Counted from the stretch's first letter, positions 11,807 to 23,514 are shown. The stretch is 64,000 bases of DNA from Bradysia coprophila (GCF_014529535.1 NW_023503555.1:1798001-1862000), one strand, 5' to 3'. Numbers and translations are program-made. The notes: generated by a model from the letters alone, not told the origin.

Positions 11807-12044
11807 GTCAGAACAGTCGGAGCGTTTGCTGCGACTGAGCCCCGTACAAACCCGTACATCTATTGCGTACGTGACCCTAGTTCGTCCGTCGCCCTACTCT
11901 TACCGTAAACCTACTGCGCCCGTAAACGTCGGTAAAGTAAAATTCTTATGAAATGTGTACGTCTTAAAAATTGCGCATAGCGCAATTACGAAGCCCCGTA
12001 CGACGTTCCTTTTAAATGTAACACAAATTTCGAATTGACCTAAA

Positions 12045-12965
12045 ATTTTAATTTATTGAGTATAAATACACATAGGGCCTAGTATCGGCCTCAGTCCGAG
12101 GATCCAAATTTAATTTTTTTTTCAACTACATTCTATTCGGTGTTCGATTACCTTCCAAATGAAACAAAAAATACGAAAAACGGATGAAATTTGCTCGAGT
12201 TATATGTAAAATACACATAGGGCCCTAGTAGCGACCTTAGTCCAAGGACCCAAACTTAATTTTTTTTTCAACAACATTCTATTCGGTGTTCGATTATCTT
12301 TCAAATGAAACAAAAATTACGAAAAACGGATGAAATTTACTCGAGTTGTATGTAAAATACGCATAGGGCCCTAGTAGCGGCCTTAGTCCGAGGACCCAAA
12401 TTTAATTTTTTTTTCAACAACATTCTATTCGGCCTTTGATTACCTTCCAAATGACACAAAAATTACGAAAAACGGATGAAATTTACTCGAGTTGTATGTA
12501 AAATACGCATAGGGCCCTAGTAGTGGCCTTAGTCCAAGGACCCAAATTTAATTTTTTTTCAACAACATTCTATTCGGCCTTTGATTACCTTCCAAATGAA
12601 ACAAAAATTACGAAAAACGGATGAAATTTGCTCGAGGTATATGTAAAATACACATAGGGCCCTAGTAGCGGCCTTAGTCCAAGGACCCAAATTTAATTTT
12701 TTTTTCAACTACATTCTATTCGGTGTTCGATTATCTTTCAAATGAAACAAAAATTACGAAAAAACGGATGAAATTTACACGAGTTGTATGTAAAATACGC
12801 ATAGGGCCCTAGTAGCGGCCTTAGTCCGAGGACCCAAATTTAATTTTTTTTCAACAACATTCTATTCGGCTTTTGATTACCTTCCAAATGACACAAAAAT
12901 TACGAAAAACGAATGAAATTTACTTGAGTTCTATGTAAAATACACATAGGGCCCTAGTAGCTTTT
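12045..12965. repeat. Seven tandem repeats of about 146 bp
   Basis: The word CATAGGGC recurs at 12,071, 12,216, 12,362, 12,508, 12,653, 12,800 and 12,945, so spacings are 145-147 bp. Each unit also has GGCCTTAGTCC, ACATTCTATTCGG, TACGAAAAACGGATGAAAT and a CTCGAG-like site. The last copy is cut short. Units differ from each other by a few percent, judged by eye. Confidence 0.95.
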
Positions 12966-13251
12966 CACTTCTAAGGCCCTAACTCACGGTCCACTCACCC
13001 GATTTTATAAAACTTTTTTTTCCTGGATTGGTATTGACAATACCTATCATTTGCCGTGTCATTTACATTTCCTTCGTTTATTTTGCCATAAATATCACCA
13101 AAAGACCTTAAATCACTTAGGTGGCCCTAACTCACGAAGGGCCGACCCGAATATGCCAATCTTCGAACTTAGCCTCACTATTTTGACTATCTTTCAGGGA
13201 AAAAAAAAAATTTTGAAATCGGATTTGATTTACTCAAGATATCGACGTGAC

Positions 13252-13293
13252 GGACAGACGGACAGACGGACAGACGGACAGACGGACAGACGG
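13252..13293. repeat. GACGGACA octamer microsatellite
   Basis: About five uninterrupted copies of the 8-bp unit GGACAGAC, inside the large foldback element. It produces a QTDRRTDG-type frame that should not be read as a protein. Confidence 0.92.
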
Positions 13294-13596
13294 CCCAAAT
13301 TTTTATTGCGGATTCGTTATCTATGAACATAGGCAAACACTTTGCCCTTACCGTCTGCTTCGAATTCCATCAATTACACACGGCATCGTAATCCTATAAG
13401 CCCCTTCGTACTTCGTACGGGGCTAAAAACACCCTTTTTCGACTTTTGCACCTTCACCACCAGCCAAGACGCAAACATGAAAATTAAACGACTGCGGTTT
13501 TGGACTATTGGGACCAAGGGCTATCTGGGCATATGAACAAACCGTCGCAAAAAAATAGCTCCGACGGAGCCTGGTCCACTTTCAAAAAAATCCCTC

Positions 13597-14439
13597 TTTG
13601 AAAACTGTCACTGTCCTGTCGGTGTTCAACAAAGTTTTTTTTTTCTATCTAGTGCATTTTCGTATAAAACAAAACATCCGATAAGAACACTAAAGCATGC
13701 ATATCACCATGTAATTATCAGGTCTACTACTTCTTTTAATTGAAGAAAGTAGGTGAACTGGTTACATTAACATTGTCGAGAAGAGCCGCTATCAGTGAAA
13801 GGTTGATCTACAATTCAGTCACTTTACACTTCAACTTAGTCGATAGAAGTATCACCAACTACATGGCAAATTCCAATGGTTCATAATTCCATTCAACTTT
13901 ACATTTGGTCAAGAATCAATTTGTGTCAGTCGCTGTTGAACGAACCAAAATTTACTGGTTAGATCATCACTTCTACTTAGTGTAGAAATTAGGTAGATTG
14001 TTGACTTATATATAATTTCAGTTATATTTCCGTATACAATAACATATTGAATCATATTTTATTCATTTTCAGAGGATATAAGACATAATATTGAAATAAA
14101 TCATTTTGTAATGATTAATTTTTGACCAAATTTGTCCGGCAATTTGTTTATGGTTGTATAAAGTTTTGAAACAGCAAAATGTAAAACGATTTTGTGCTGT
14201 ATAGAGATGAATATAATTCGTTGCTGCGAATCAATTGATGTATTGTTCTTCGACGTGAAATTTCAAAAATATTTAATGAACGGTTAATTCGGTTGTGTGT
14301 CTTTTGTCGATTGATTAGTAGCGTGAAAATATCTTCGACAAAACGATCTATAGCTTCATCTCCCGATGTTCCGAGACCGAAATAGATCCATTCTTTTGTT
14401 TTTTGTGGAACAGATCTCTTTCGTGATTAAATTTTTGGT
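13597..14439. other. Intergenic, no gene seen
   Basis: AT-rich spacer between the large foldback element and the minus-strand unrecognised gene. The part near 14,200-14,439 is probably 3' flank of that gene. No RNA or repeat structure stood out. Confidence 0.45.
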
Positions 14440-16250
14440 TTATTCTTTTTGAGTAAAATCTACTGTTGATTCGGCTTCTATTAAATTTCTCGCATGGTTG
14501 ATCATGATGTGGATTTCAGATGAATAACAAAATGTTGCTTCGTTATACCACAAATTTAGTGTTCTTAGTACATGATGGTCGGAATCACCGGCCATGGCAC
14601 ATACCTTACAGAGTAGAATGTGGCAAGGTTGTGGTTTGGGTAATGCTATCATGTTGTTGCGTTCATTAAAGGTTCGAGTTATATTTGCGCATGAACGATC
14701 CATTTTCTTATTAATTGGAGGCTGTCTTTCGATTGGACGTGTTAATTGCAGATTGACTCTTTCAAAAATTATTGAATGGAAAGCACCACTTTGCTTATTT
14801 CCGTCTCCTGACGTTCCATTGCAAGTGACTTTCAATCCTGGCGTGTATTGGTTCATTACGCTTGCTTGTAAATGTCTCTCATCTGTATTCGCAAGCACAA
14901 TGTTCATGACTAAATAATCAGATCGAAGGATATCTTCCTTGAATGGGCAAACTGGACGGTCTGTGTGACATCTACGGAACATAGTATCGGCCGATGTTTG
15001 GAATTGCCAAGTCGTCTGTGGTGTCTGCAAATTTCTCCATCCGTATATTTGGTTTTTTTCAATGTTTTTATTTGTTGCGGAACCACTTCGTTTGATTTTG
15101 TTGTACACTGCAATTAGATTAGTGTTAACTTGGTACGGTTTGAAAAAGGCTAGACAATGGGATGTAATAACGTTGTTGTTTTCTTTATTTGCCGTTTGAC
15201 TTATGCTGATAGCTGTTAGCAGCCTATTGACAATTCTTTGTGTTGGAAAATGTGGTGTATCTTGATGGCGTGTCTTTGTAAACCATTCAAAGAAGGCTAC
15301 ACTTTGATACATAAGCTTTAACTGGATGTTATTGTTCAGGACCGAAGTTAATCCAGCACGTCGGTCAGATTGTGTGTCCAGTATATTTAGCGTGTTATTA
15401 CGAACTGATCTGGTTAAAATGATCAAAGCATCTTCCAGTACAAGATCCAGATTTGCGTTATTATTTGAAGGGAATGCAACAAAACACCAATTTTTAGGAC
15501 CTTCTTCGAGGCCGGATTGTGGTAAGTTGAAGCGCTTAGATTGAGGTTTTTTGTGTGGTTGTCTAGTAGATGATCCAGCATAAGATTCTTCAATGTCTGT
15601 ATTGCCCATGAAGTATATTCCTTTTGAATGACACGTTGTTTGTTGGGCTGTATATATGTTGAATTTCTACATCCACTCGCGTGTTCGATCTTCGTTTGCA
15701 AGCATTTTGCAGACATATAATAGCAATCATTATATTACATTTTTTGTGACTGATTGCGTTCACAGATTGTGAAACAACATTAATGACCTCTTTGAACAAT
15801 TTTTGAATGAGTTGACAGAAGTCAACTTCTGCGAATAATGGTTGCTGCTCAAAGATCAATTCACTATTTTCGTACGTAGGTGGTTCATAACACACGTTTT
15901 CATTTTGGTTACTGCTAGGGCTTGAATTAGTATCTTTAACTGTTGGTAATGATTGATATGGCTGGTCTTCAATATCAGCGTGATTCATGGATACTTCACT
16001 AAATTGAATGGACAGATTTTGGACTGGATCGTTGATCCTCTTCCATTGCCATAGATGGGAACGATTGCCGTTCAGATTGTGGACTGGATCGTTGATCCTC
16101 TTCCATTGCCATAGATGGGAACGATTCCCGTTCGGATTGTGGACTGGATCGTTGATCCTCTTCCATTGCCATAGATGGGAACGATTCCCGTTCGGATTGT
16201 GGACTGGATCGTTGATCATCTTCATTTATTTGCATTACTTCATCCTCGAC
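14440..16250 (-). CDS. Unrecognised multi-exon gene (long 3' exon of about 400 codons)
   Basis: The 3' exon is 15,666-14,440: an acceptor (GGATGTAG) opens a frame with an in-frame ATG at 15,609 (MGNTDIEESYAG) running 389 codons to the stop. The product is hydrophilic, Asn/Thr/Arg-rich and has scattered cysteines near the C-terminus (CHILLCKVCAM); there is no signal peptide, membrane segment or motif I know. Upstream on the same strand, 15,740-15,990 holds an acidic, Pro/Ser/Gln-rich frame (MNHADIEDQPYQS and PPTYENSELIFEQQ) that looks like an earlier exon. Its splice to the 3' exon must be phase 0 at a donor I cannot settle. Further upstream, 60-bp repeats are open in two frames. The gene may be lineage-specific. 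Confidence 0.45.
16020..16222. repeat. 60-bp tandem repeat, about 3.4 copies, possibly coding
   Basis: Units begin at 16,021, 16,081 and 16,141, with a 22-bp partial fourth. They are nearly identical. Because 60 is divisible by three, each reading frame gives a 20-residue repeat. On the minus strand one frame reads INDPVHNPNGNRSHLWQWKR and another DQRSSPQSERESFPSMAMEE; both stay open through the array. The second looks more protein-like but closes just after the array, while the first continues into the acidic exon. Confidence 0.93.
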
Positions 16251-17083
16251 TACTTAAAAGTTGAGCAATGCAGGTATCTTTAAAAAAAAGGAATGGGATG
16301 AGATGTTAGAAAGTGTGAATCTATTTTTGAATATTTGCTCAGTGTTGCTAACAGGAATTATGGCTAATGTCTCTTCATTTGGAATGCCATTGTGAATGTT
16401 ATTGGTTTGATAGTTATTTTAGACGATGTCCTTTGATATTCTTCTGTGTAGAATTCAATAAATTCGTCTCTCGTAAAAAACATGCAAAACATGATGACTG
16501 TTTGTTTTCGTTTTCTTGGTCAAAAACATGTGCATTTCTGCCGTTGTTGTCTCGTTAACACCGAGTATTCTCATTTGATAACTGTTTAGCTCGTTGAATT
16601 GGAATGTTTCAGATATAACACTGTGGAACCTGAAAGTAATGTCGTTGGTTCAGCTATCTTGATATTGTTCAAAAGACTGGACATTTTTGTGGCCTCGCGA
16701 GCGACATGACCGTCCGTTCTTCGTCGATCTGCACGGAAAGTGAACCAAGACGCAATGGTGTTTATGACAACATCCGTATCACAAAATGTATCGTATGCTC
16801 GGGCAATAGTCAAATTGGATGAATATTTGCTGGTAGAGGAACGAGCCAAAAGATTTCATTTCATTTCATTTATTTCATTTCTGTTTCAAGATTACAATAC
16901 AAGAAAACATCTGCGTAGCTCTAGTGTGACGAAGTCAATTTGAAAGAGCAACGAAAATACATGCCCGAAATTGGTTTTTACTCGTAGGTAACATTGGTGA
17001 TTTTTCGCATTAATTGTGTTAGAAGTGTTTACATTCAGCCGTGAAGGTGTTACTAACAAATTTTCTTTGTAATTTCTCAGGAC

Positions 17084-18519
17084 GAATAATGTCCACGAAT
17101 CGTTGAGACGGCAAATCGATTTCACGGAAGAGGGTTTCATGGAAATCGTGCGTAGTTTGCAACGCCCACACTACTTTGTATCATCAGAATATTTGGGCAG
17201 TTTTTTCGGCAAATTATTTCGGTACGGTGTCAACAAATATACATCGTTCTTTGTGGTGACCAAACTAAATGGGTCAGAAAAGGCAACCGACAAATGTTTG
17301 AATCTACACATCTGTGTGTATACCGTTCGAGATGTAAATGGACAACGAGATTCCATTTATTACGACCCAGCACCACCATGCCATTCCCGTGCTGTTCCCA
17401 ACTTCATTCGTGAATTACGAAACCCTGAAATGAGAAGTGCAACAGTTATTTGGTAACGATTGTGTTTATCGTTGCTTCAAATATATAATTGGAATACAAA
17501 CGGGCAAAGTCAAATTCGAACCCAATTTAACATGGATGTCCATATGCACTCGTAATACTCTTCATCATCTTTTCACATACGTCACATAGGTAAGCATTCG
17601 ACTCCATCACAATTTTCTGCAATTGTATAGAAATATTGTCATCGTTGTAATTTTTTGACTCTGGTCAAAACAATCTGCGATAAAGTGCTTTACGTATGCC
17701 ACCATGTAGACGGTTGCGCATTGGCCATAAACAAATGTGAACTTAAGAAACTGTGGTGCAACTCTCTTTACTATTTAATGAAATATTGGCAACTGTGGTC
17801 ACAATCATGTCAATCATGTTTGATCAAACGATTAATTGATCTAATAAAAAAAGTAATAAAAACCAGCAATTGTGGGTAAAAAAAATCCCGTCGACAACTG
17901 TGCTCACAATCTTCCTGGAACATTTACCACATGGGAAAGAAGTGTGGGAAGACGATATGCGCCATGAATTGATAATTGCATGGAACACAATGGTCGACGG
18001 GCGTGCGTGGTGGACGATGCCATTGGTACCGTTGGACAAAGACGGTGTCTGCAAAGGTCGATCCGTCGCCAGCAGCAAGAAGTGTGAACGACCAGTGAAA
18101 TCTACCATCAAGATCACCAAAGGCAAAGATCAAACAATATTCGATAAATTGTGTGAAACCGCCACCGCCATAACAACATGGTATCATCTGACCGATTGGT
18201 CAATTAAATGGACAACACATTCTTGTGCGGTGGAAATAATTATAAAATTAATTCACAATTCAGCATTCTTTGGTAAATAAATCTGTTTACTATAAGATCT
18301 ATCACTACATTTGATCGAAAATTTCACAAATCTTTTACTTCATTTGCTTAGAACTTTCTTTATTTGATAACAGATCAGCAAATGGACGCAATACATTTAA
18401 GATGGGTGGTGGCCAATACTGAAACTGTTCCATTGCCGCCAAAGCGCAACTATGCCCAAAAGTTTATGTACGAAAAGTTGCCTACGTTATCTGAATTTGT
18501 TTACCGGGTTAAAGCTTGA
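17084..18519 (+). CDS. Unrecognised multi-exon gene, structure tentative
   Basis: Three coding-like pieces lie on the plus strand. The first starts after the acceptor TAATTTCTCAG (17,073-17,083) and runs to a possible GTAACG donor near 17,454, with words such as RQIDFTEEGFMEIVRSLQRP and ISO-like SIYYDPAPPCHSRAVPNF. The second is a frame at about 17,864-18,272 containing HGKEVWEDDMRHELIIAWNT and AITTWYHLTDWSIKW. The third, 18,375-18,519, joins the second in frame (donor GTAAAT, acceptor ATAACAG) and ends EFVYRVKA. A middle frame near 17,655-17,800 may also be exonic. I recognise no domain. The first exon and the ATG are not located; a short exon with ATG near 16,829 is one option. I treat these as one gene by proximity only. 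Confidence 0.35.
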
Positions 18520-19967
18520 TAGGTGTATGGCAATTCGATGAATTTTTTATTTTTTTTTTATTTTTTTTTGTAATTAATTGTACGGCAATTTTGTTATTTC
18601 TTCTTTGTTAATGAATTTACATGAAGTTTAAGTAAAAAATGAACTCTAACATCTCGAACCGCCAAATTTTATTTCTTCGATGCTTTCAATTCAAAACTCG
18701 CAATTTAATACAGTAGAGACGGTAAAGTCCACTAATATCAATTATATAGCAACAAAAACACCCAACAGCCAAGGGCATAAGGTTAAATAACTAACAAAAC
18801 TTGATACAGATGTGCCTAAGGATTCAATCTGATCTGAAGTTTTCTGATTACAGTTCTTCAGATTCAGATCAGGTGACAACCTAATCTGATCTGTTAATCT
18901 GAAATTTTCAGATTGATCTGAATCTGATCTAACCGGTTCAGATTGAAAAAAGAAAAAGATTTTTCAGATTTCTGATACTTGAAAACTAAGGCTTGAATTA
19001 CTTCTTCTTTATCTTTTTCGACTGTACAAGTTCTTTGGTTACTTTTATGCAGACAGAAAGACATAAAATTACATTGTTGAAACATGTTTTAAAGCTTTAA
19101 AAAATTTGAGACATTTTTAAGAAATTTGAGAGTTTTGAGAAATCCGATTTCTCAAAAATAGTTCCTGCGTATAAGCCGTATAAGGCGTATGATGACTTGT
19201 TAGCAGACGAAAATAAAAGTGAGTCATTGGAGTTTTTTATAGTTAGGGGTCATACCGCCAAAAGTTCAGGTGATTTTATTAACTTTGGGAACAAGCGGTC
19301 TCCGATTTTAATAAGTGATACCTCGTTGGACTCGTCATTCAATACTAGCAAACACATATCTTTCACTTAAAAAAAATATTTTCGTTCAAAAGTAAAGACA
19401 TTTCAGAGTGTGCCAAAATGCAAATTTGTTCCGTCTTTCTGGGGGCTCTACAGCTGGAACAGCATCTGGAACGTTCCTACGACAGTCATTGCTTATCGTC
19501 CACTATTCTTTTACCTAATCAATAGGAAAATGCTTCGCTATGCCGCGAATATAATGCTTCGCGCTTAGTTTCTTTTTATCATTTGAGGAGAATCAAACGA
19601 AAAAAAAATCTCAAAACTTAGTAAGGCGCTGTACTCGTAAAAGTAGTCATGAGATATTCAATATTCAAAAGTAATCGGACATCAAAAACTAACGATGCAG
19701 ATCGATTCGTCTCTTCAAGCCACACACCGTACTGGTTGTGGATTTCCAACTTGGGAAAATCGACTTACCCTAGCCATGGTGCAGTGTTTTTACAAGTAGT
19801 TTCCTCCTAAATCCCGTTTGACACAGGCCTACACAATTTATTAGCTGTAGGTCCATAGTCTTTGTCCTTTCATAAATCAATAAGTGTCAGTGGTGCGGAT
19901 GAAAGGATGTAAAAGGATGCCAAAAAATTCGTTGGAAATCCTTAGAAAATCTTTTTTCATACCTAGG
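18520..19967. other. Intergenic with a CAGATT-rich cryptic repeat
   Basis: About 18,830-18,965 is a degenerate array of CAGATT/AATCTG words (for example GATTCAGATCAGG and CAGATTGATCTGAATCTG). The rest shows no gene. About 19,240-19,520 has unusually even composition for the region and could be a transposon remnant, but I cannot name it. Confidence 0.45.
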
Positions 19968-20122
19968 AGTCCCGTGGTACGAATAGTATTTTTCATATTG
20001 GACGGAGAAAAAGTGAGAAGAAATAGCACTTTTTGGGTCCTAGGTCCTAGGACCCAAAAAGTGCTATTTCTTCTCACTTTTTCTCCGTCCAATATGAAAA
20101 ATACTATTCGTACCACGGGACT
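19968..20122. repeat. Near-perfect 155-bp palindrome
   Basis: Two 77-bp arms are exact reverse complements by eye around one central base (T at 20,045, in GGGTCCTAGGTCCTAGGACCC without its first base). The outer ends are AGTCCCGTGGTAC and GTACCACGGGACT. The DNA could fold as an uninterrupted hairpin or cruciform. Open frames here read the same on both strands because of the symmetry and are not genes. It may be a very small foldback MITE; no target duplication is seen. Confidence 0.93.
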
Positions 20123-20638
20123 AAAAGTCTTTTTTAGCGTATTCGATTCCAGACCTCGCTCTCGGCACTGTCAAACCTCTCACACGCTAAAAACGACTTT
20201 AAGTCGTAGGTACGGAATGTACTGTTATGGAATAAGGACAAAGCTCTAAATCCTCAGGCCTTCCGAGTAAATATTCTATGTTTAGATATATGATGGGACT
20301 TTTTTTTAATCCTTTGTCACTCAAATTTACGATTAATGCTCAGTATTTATTGTATGGAGAAATTAACGATCCAAAATTTTCAATTTAAAGCTCCAAATCA
20401 TGATTTGATGCTAAATTTTTTAAACCTCACAGAATTGGCCCTCCCATTTGAAGTTGACTTATGGGTTTTGTACAAAATTCTTTCGTCTTTGAATTGGCTA
20501 CACTCAATACTCTGCAGTTCAGGTAGCTTAACCCAAAAAAGAAGTTCAAAAATAGAAGCAAAATTTATTGAATAAAAATGTTGTTAGTAAGCACAAAGCA
20601 CACATATTTTAGGGAAAACGTTGACCCATTACTCTGTG
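20123..20638. other. 3' flank of the P450 gene, no gene seen
   Basis: AT-rich spacer between the palindrome and the P450 stop codon. It probably includes the P450 3' UTR on the minus strand. No other signal. Confidence 0.45.
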
Positions 20639-22710
20639 TTATTTTGATCGGGGTGTAAATTTCACCCAAACTCCCTTCTCCGGAATAAATTGCACTGGAC
20701 TATACTTTAGTTTCATCGGAATCTGTGTCTTTTCGTTCGGTTCAAAGTTGAAATTCAACAGCAAATAATAGATGATTGTCTTCAGTTCCATCAGAGCGAA
20801 TCTAGAGCCTATGCAATTGCGAGGCCCGACTCCTGCAGAATATAAAAATTTTTGGATTCAAAACACATTCATAAAACGATCCCGTTGCCGCTTCTTGGAA
20901 CTAGCTTTGCCGTATTTCTCTGACTGTAGAGTAGACACACTTACCGAATGGCAGATAGGTTCCAGGGTCGATTTTGCCACGATTTTCGTCGTTGAAACGC
21001 TCCGGATCGAATTTCTCTGGATTTGGGAAATAGCGTTCATCGAAATGAAGTCCGGCCGTTGGAATGTAGAAACTTCTGCCTTTCTCGATTAAGATCTTCT
21101 TGCCATCACATTCCAATTCAAATTCTTTTGTGCACAATCTAAACAGAAAGTTTTCTTTTGCGCTAAGCGAACCAGTAGAGTAATTCCTATATACAGACCT
21201 ATCGATGAATGGTGACGGCCATTTACGTAACGTCTCGCAAACAACTTGGTCCATAAATTTCATTCCTTGAATCTGATTATAATTTACTGGGCTCCCGGCG
21301 ACCTTTTCGTTCAATTCATCAATTTCTTTTTGGAGCTTCGTTTGACAATCGGGATTAACCATCAATTCGTAAGCAATGAAGCTTATCATAGTGGACACGG
21401 ATTCGAAGCCTGATTCAAATATATTTTGAGTGAGAAAATAAAAAAAAACTTATTTCGAGGTCAAACCTGCAAAGAAGAATATAAACGTCTGTGCAACCAA
21501 ATCGTCATCTTCCCACTGTCTAGTTACAGTCGTCCTTCCGACTTGCGACTCTTCAACAGTGGCAAATCCGTCAACTGCTTTGTCCGAATCCTTATCCAAT
21601 TCGTAGGAAAGTTTTCCCTTCTTCGCTTGCATCAGCAGATTTATCAAATCAGGTCGCATGATTCCTTCTTGTTCGCGAATTTTAATGGTTTCTTTGATGG
21701 CATCTTCGAAAAATTTGGTTGCCTCTTCACTGAAGAGTCTCACTTTAAGTTTGCCCATTATTTTCGGAACTAAGAAGTAGGCCATAATTTTCATCATAGT
21801 CGCGAAACTTCCGAAGCTTCCTGTCATGTTTATGGCAAATTCATGGAATTCATTCTTCGGATTCTGGAAACTATTGACTTCAATGCCCAACGCACATGAG
21901 GCAATCACATCAACGGTGAATTTTCGCGACAATTCTCTAAATTCGAATGAATTTTCGCCACCGTTCTTGATTTGATCCGTTATCGTGTTAGCAAATTGTT
22001 GACCAACCAAATTCATTAATTCGAACATTTGCCGCATTTTGCTTCCTGCATCGAAAGGGTTAACAAAAAACCTCAACTCATTCTTCTGATTAGATAAAAA
22101 TCGTGCAATTTGTATGCAGTCTATTAACCAAACTACGTACCCGTAAAAGCTGGTGATAATGTAGCTCTCATGTCTGATAAGATAAGATTCCCAATTTAAA
22201 CATTTGCAAGGAGATTTGTAAAAATTTAATTGTACCCACCCCTCCATTTCTGGCCACGAAGATTAAACAACGCTCTACCGAACAAAGAAGTGGGATCCCC
22301 ATCTAGCATAAACTTATGATCGACGAAATGGTCGAACTCTTTGACTGCTAGTTGCTTTATAAGTTGTGGATCACGAATTACGTACACTGGACTACTGAAG
22401 TCGAAAAGTCCAGATATTCTAAGCACGAAATTGAGTTTGTTATTATCACACTATACCCAAATCACACAGATGACCACTCTTCATACTTATCATTGGGAAA
22501 CTCGTCGTAGAAATCTTTAATCACCGTCAGTATGGATTTGTTTCGGAATAGGAAATCCTTTCGAGAACCAAAGATGAACATGGGTTTGGAATACGGAATT
22601 CCCTTTGCTTCAAAGTAGCCATATTCCCGGCTTAGAAACTTGTGTAGCAAGAATATGATCACAACAACTGCGCATAAGAGCACCAACATATTGATATAAC
22701 CTTGCGACAC
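20639..22710 (-). CDS. Cytochrome P450, CYP9-type (CYP3 clan)
   Basis: Seven exons on the minus strand (22,710-22,487; 22,418-22,240; 22,173-22,141; 22,045-21,467; 21,409-21,199; 21,138-20,945; 20,832-20,639) join in frame to 537 aa. It is a haem-thiolate monooxygenase of the endoplasmic reticulum; CYP9 enzymes commonly oxidise plant toxins and insecticides. Seen in order: an N-terminal membrane anchor (about residues 8-23), WRDMRATLSPAFTGSKMRQM (C-helix), the I-helix AGFES with Ser in place of the usual Thr, the K-helix ETLR, the PERF variant DPERF, and the haem loop FGVGPRNCIG with its Cys ligand. Exon 3 is only 33 nt. All canonical motifs are present, so it looks functional. Family assignment is from recall of the C-terminal region. 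Confidence 0.93.
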
Positions 22711-23443
22711 ACACGATATCCAAAAAAATAAATAAAAAACGTTCGACTAATTTAGAACAAAATGAGAAATGTTTTGGTGGAAACAAATAGGCAAAAAAAT
22801 CCTCGATTAACCGTTTGACCACTACACCTTTTCCGTTCAGTTAATGTTTTGAACACTACGCAACAAAATAATGTCAGATTCTCAAGATTCAAATAACAAA
22901 CAGTCACGTTACATGTAACAATGTTACATCCTAATCCACTCAAAGCTACGGTCTCAATCAAATTAATTGAAATTGAAATGAATTGGAAGTTAGTTTATAA
23001 TGAATGAGAAACATTGAGAGAGCAGCGATGATGAATGAAGAGAATATGTAAACAAACGAGTTAACTGAAGCTAGGCCGAAAAGCAAAAAATGGTTTGTCG
23101 AAGTTAGTGTTGTATATATGGTTCATATCTACTGTGACTCATTTAATTAATTTGCTATTTTTGGACACATTCTTATGCTAATGTATTGTTTAATGCCAAT
23201 TTGACTACACACTTGAAATTACTATTTCACATATAAGAGCCATACAAGAACGAACGTTAGTGCTTAACATAAATATGATCTACACATTCATACTTTGCCT
23301 TTACAACGATACACAGCAACAATACAACGAAAAAAAAAAAACGACGCACTGGACTTATATGCCTGCACATCATCAACACCAAAAATTCATTGGTTTCCGA
23401 GTTCTATTTAAATCGATGCGTACGTAAAATTCAGAGGTCATAA
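22711..23443. other. P450 upstream flank, no gene seen
   Basis: AT-rich DNA between the P450 start and the first tRNA gene. Presumably holds the P450 promoter; I see no clear TATA box at a usual distance. Confidence 0.4.
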
Positions 23444-23514
23444 GCATCGGTGGTTCAGTGGTAGAATGCTCGCCTGCCACGCGGGCGGCCCGGGTTCGAT
23501 TCCCGGCCGATGCA
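23444..23514 (+). tRNA. tRNA-Gly (GCC), copy 1
   Basis: A 71-nt cloverleaf: acceptor GCATCGG pairs with CCGATGC, box A is TGGTTCAGTGG, the anticodon loop is CTGCCAC with GCC at its centre, and box B is GGTTCGATTCC. The CCA is not encoded. A long T run (pol III terminator) follows within 6 nt. Identical to copy 2 at 24,289. Confidence 0.98.

Larger units (their letters stand above)
11018..13596. mobile_element. Large non-autonomous foldback element with internal tandem arrays (about 2.6 kb)
   Basis: Long terminal inverted repeats of roughly 165 bp: left 11,018-11,190 (GAGGGATTTTTTTGAAAGTG inward) and right 13,424-13,596, its close reverse complement. Inside lie a second inverted pair (about 11,185-11,358 and 11,630-11,806), seven 146-bp tandem repeats, an octamer microsatellite and a GTACGGGGC palindrome near 13,400-13,424. 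Flanks show only a TTT on both sides, so the target duplication is unresolved. No transposase or other long frame is present; frames of up to 90 codons inside it follow the repeats. It resembles foldback-type DNA elements, but I cannot assign a superfamily. Confidence 0.75.

Noticed and set aside
12045-12965. CRISPR-like array
   Set aside because: Units are whole 146-bp tandem copies with no unique spacers, in a eukaryotic mobile element.
16586-16849. Minus-strand 87-codon frame as a 5' exon of the unrecognised minus gene
   Set aside because: No ATG start and no matching splice sites. Other frames in this stretch read equally well on the plus strand.
19877-20249. Overlapping plus and minus open frames with the same translated core
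   Set aside because: Both frames read the same palindrome in opposite directions, so the shared peptide is forced by symmetry.
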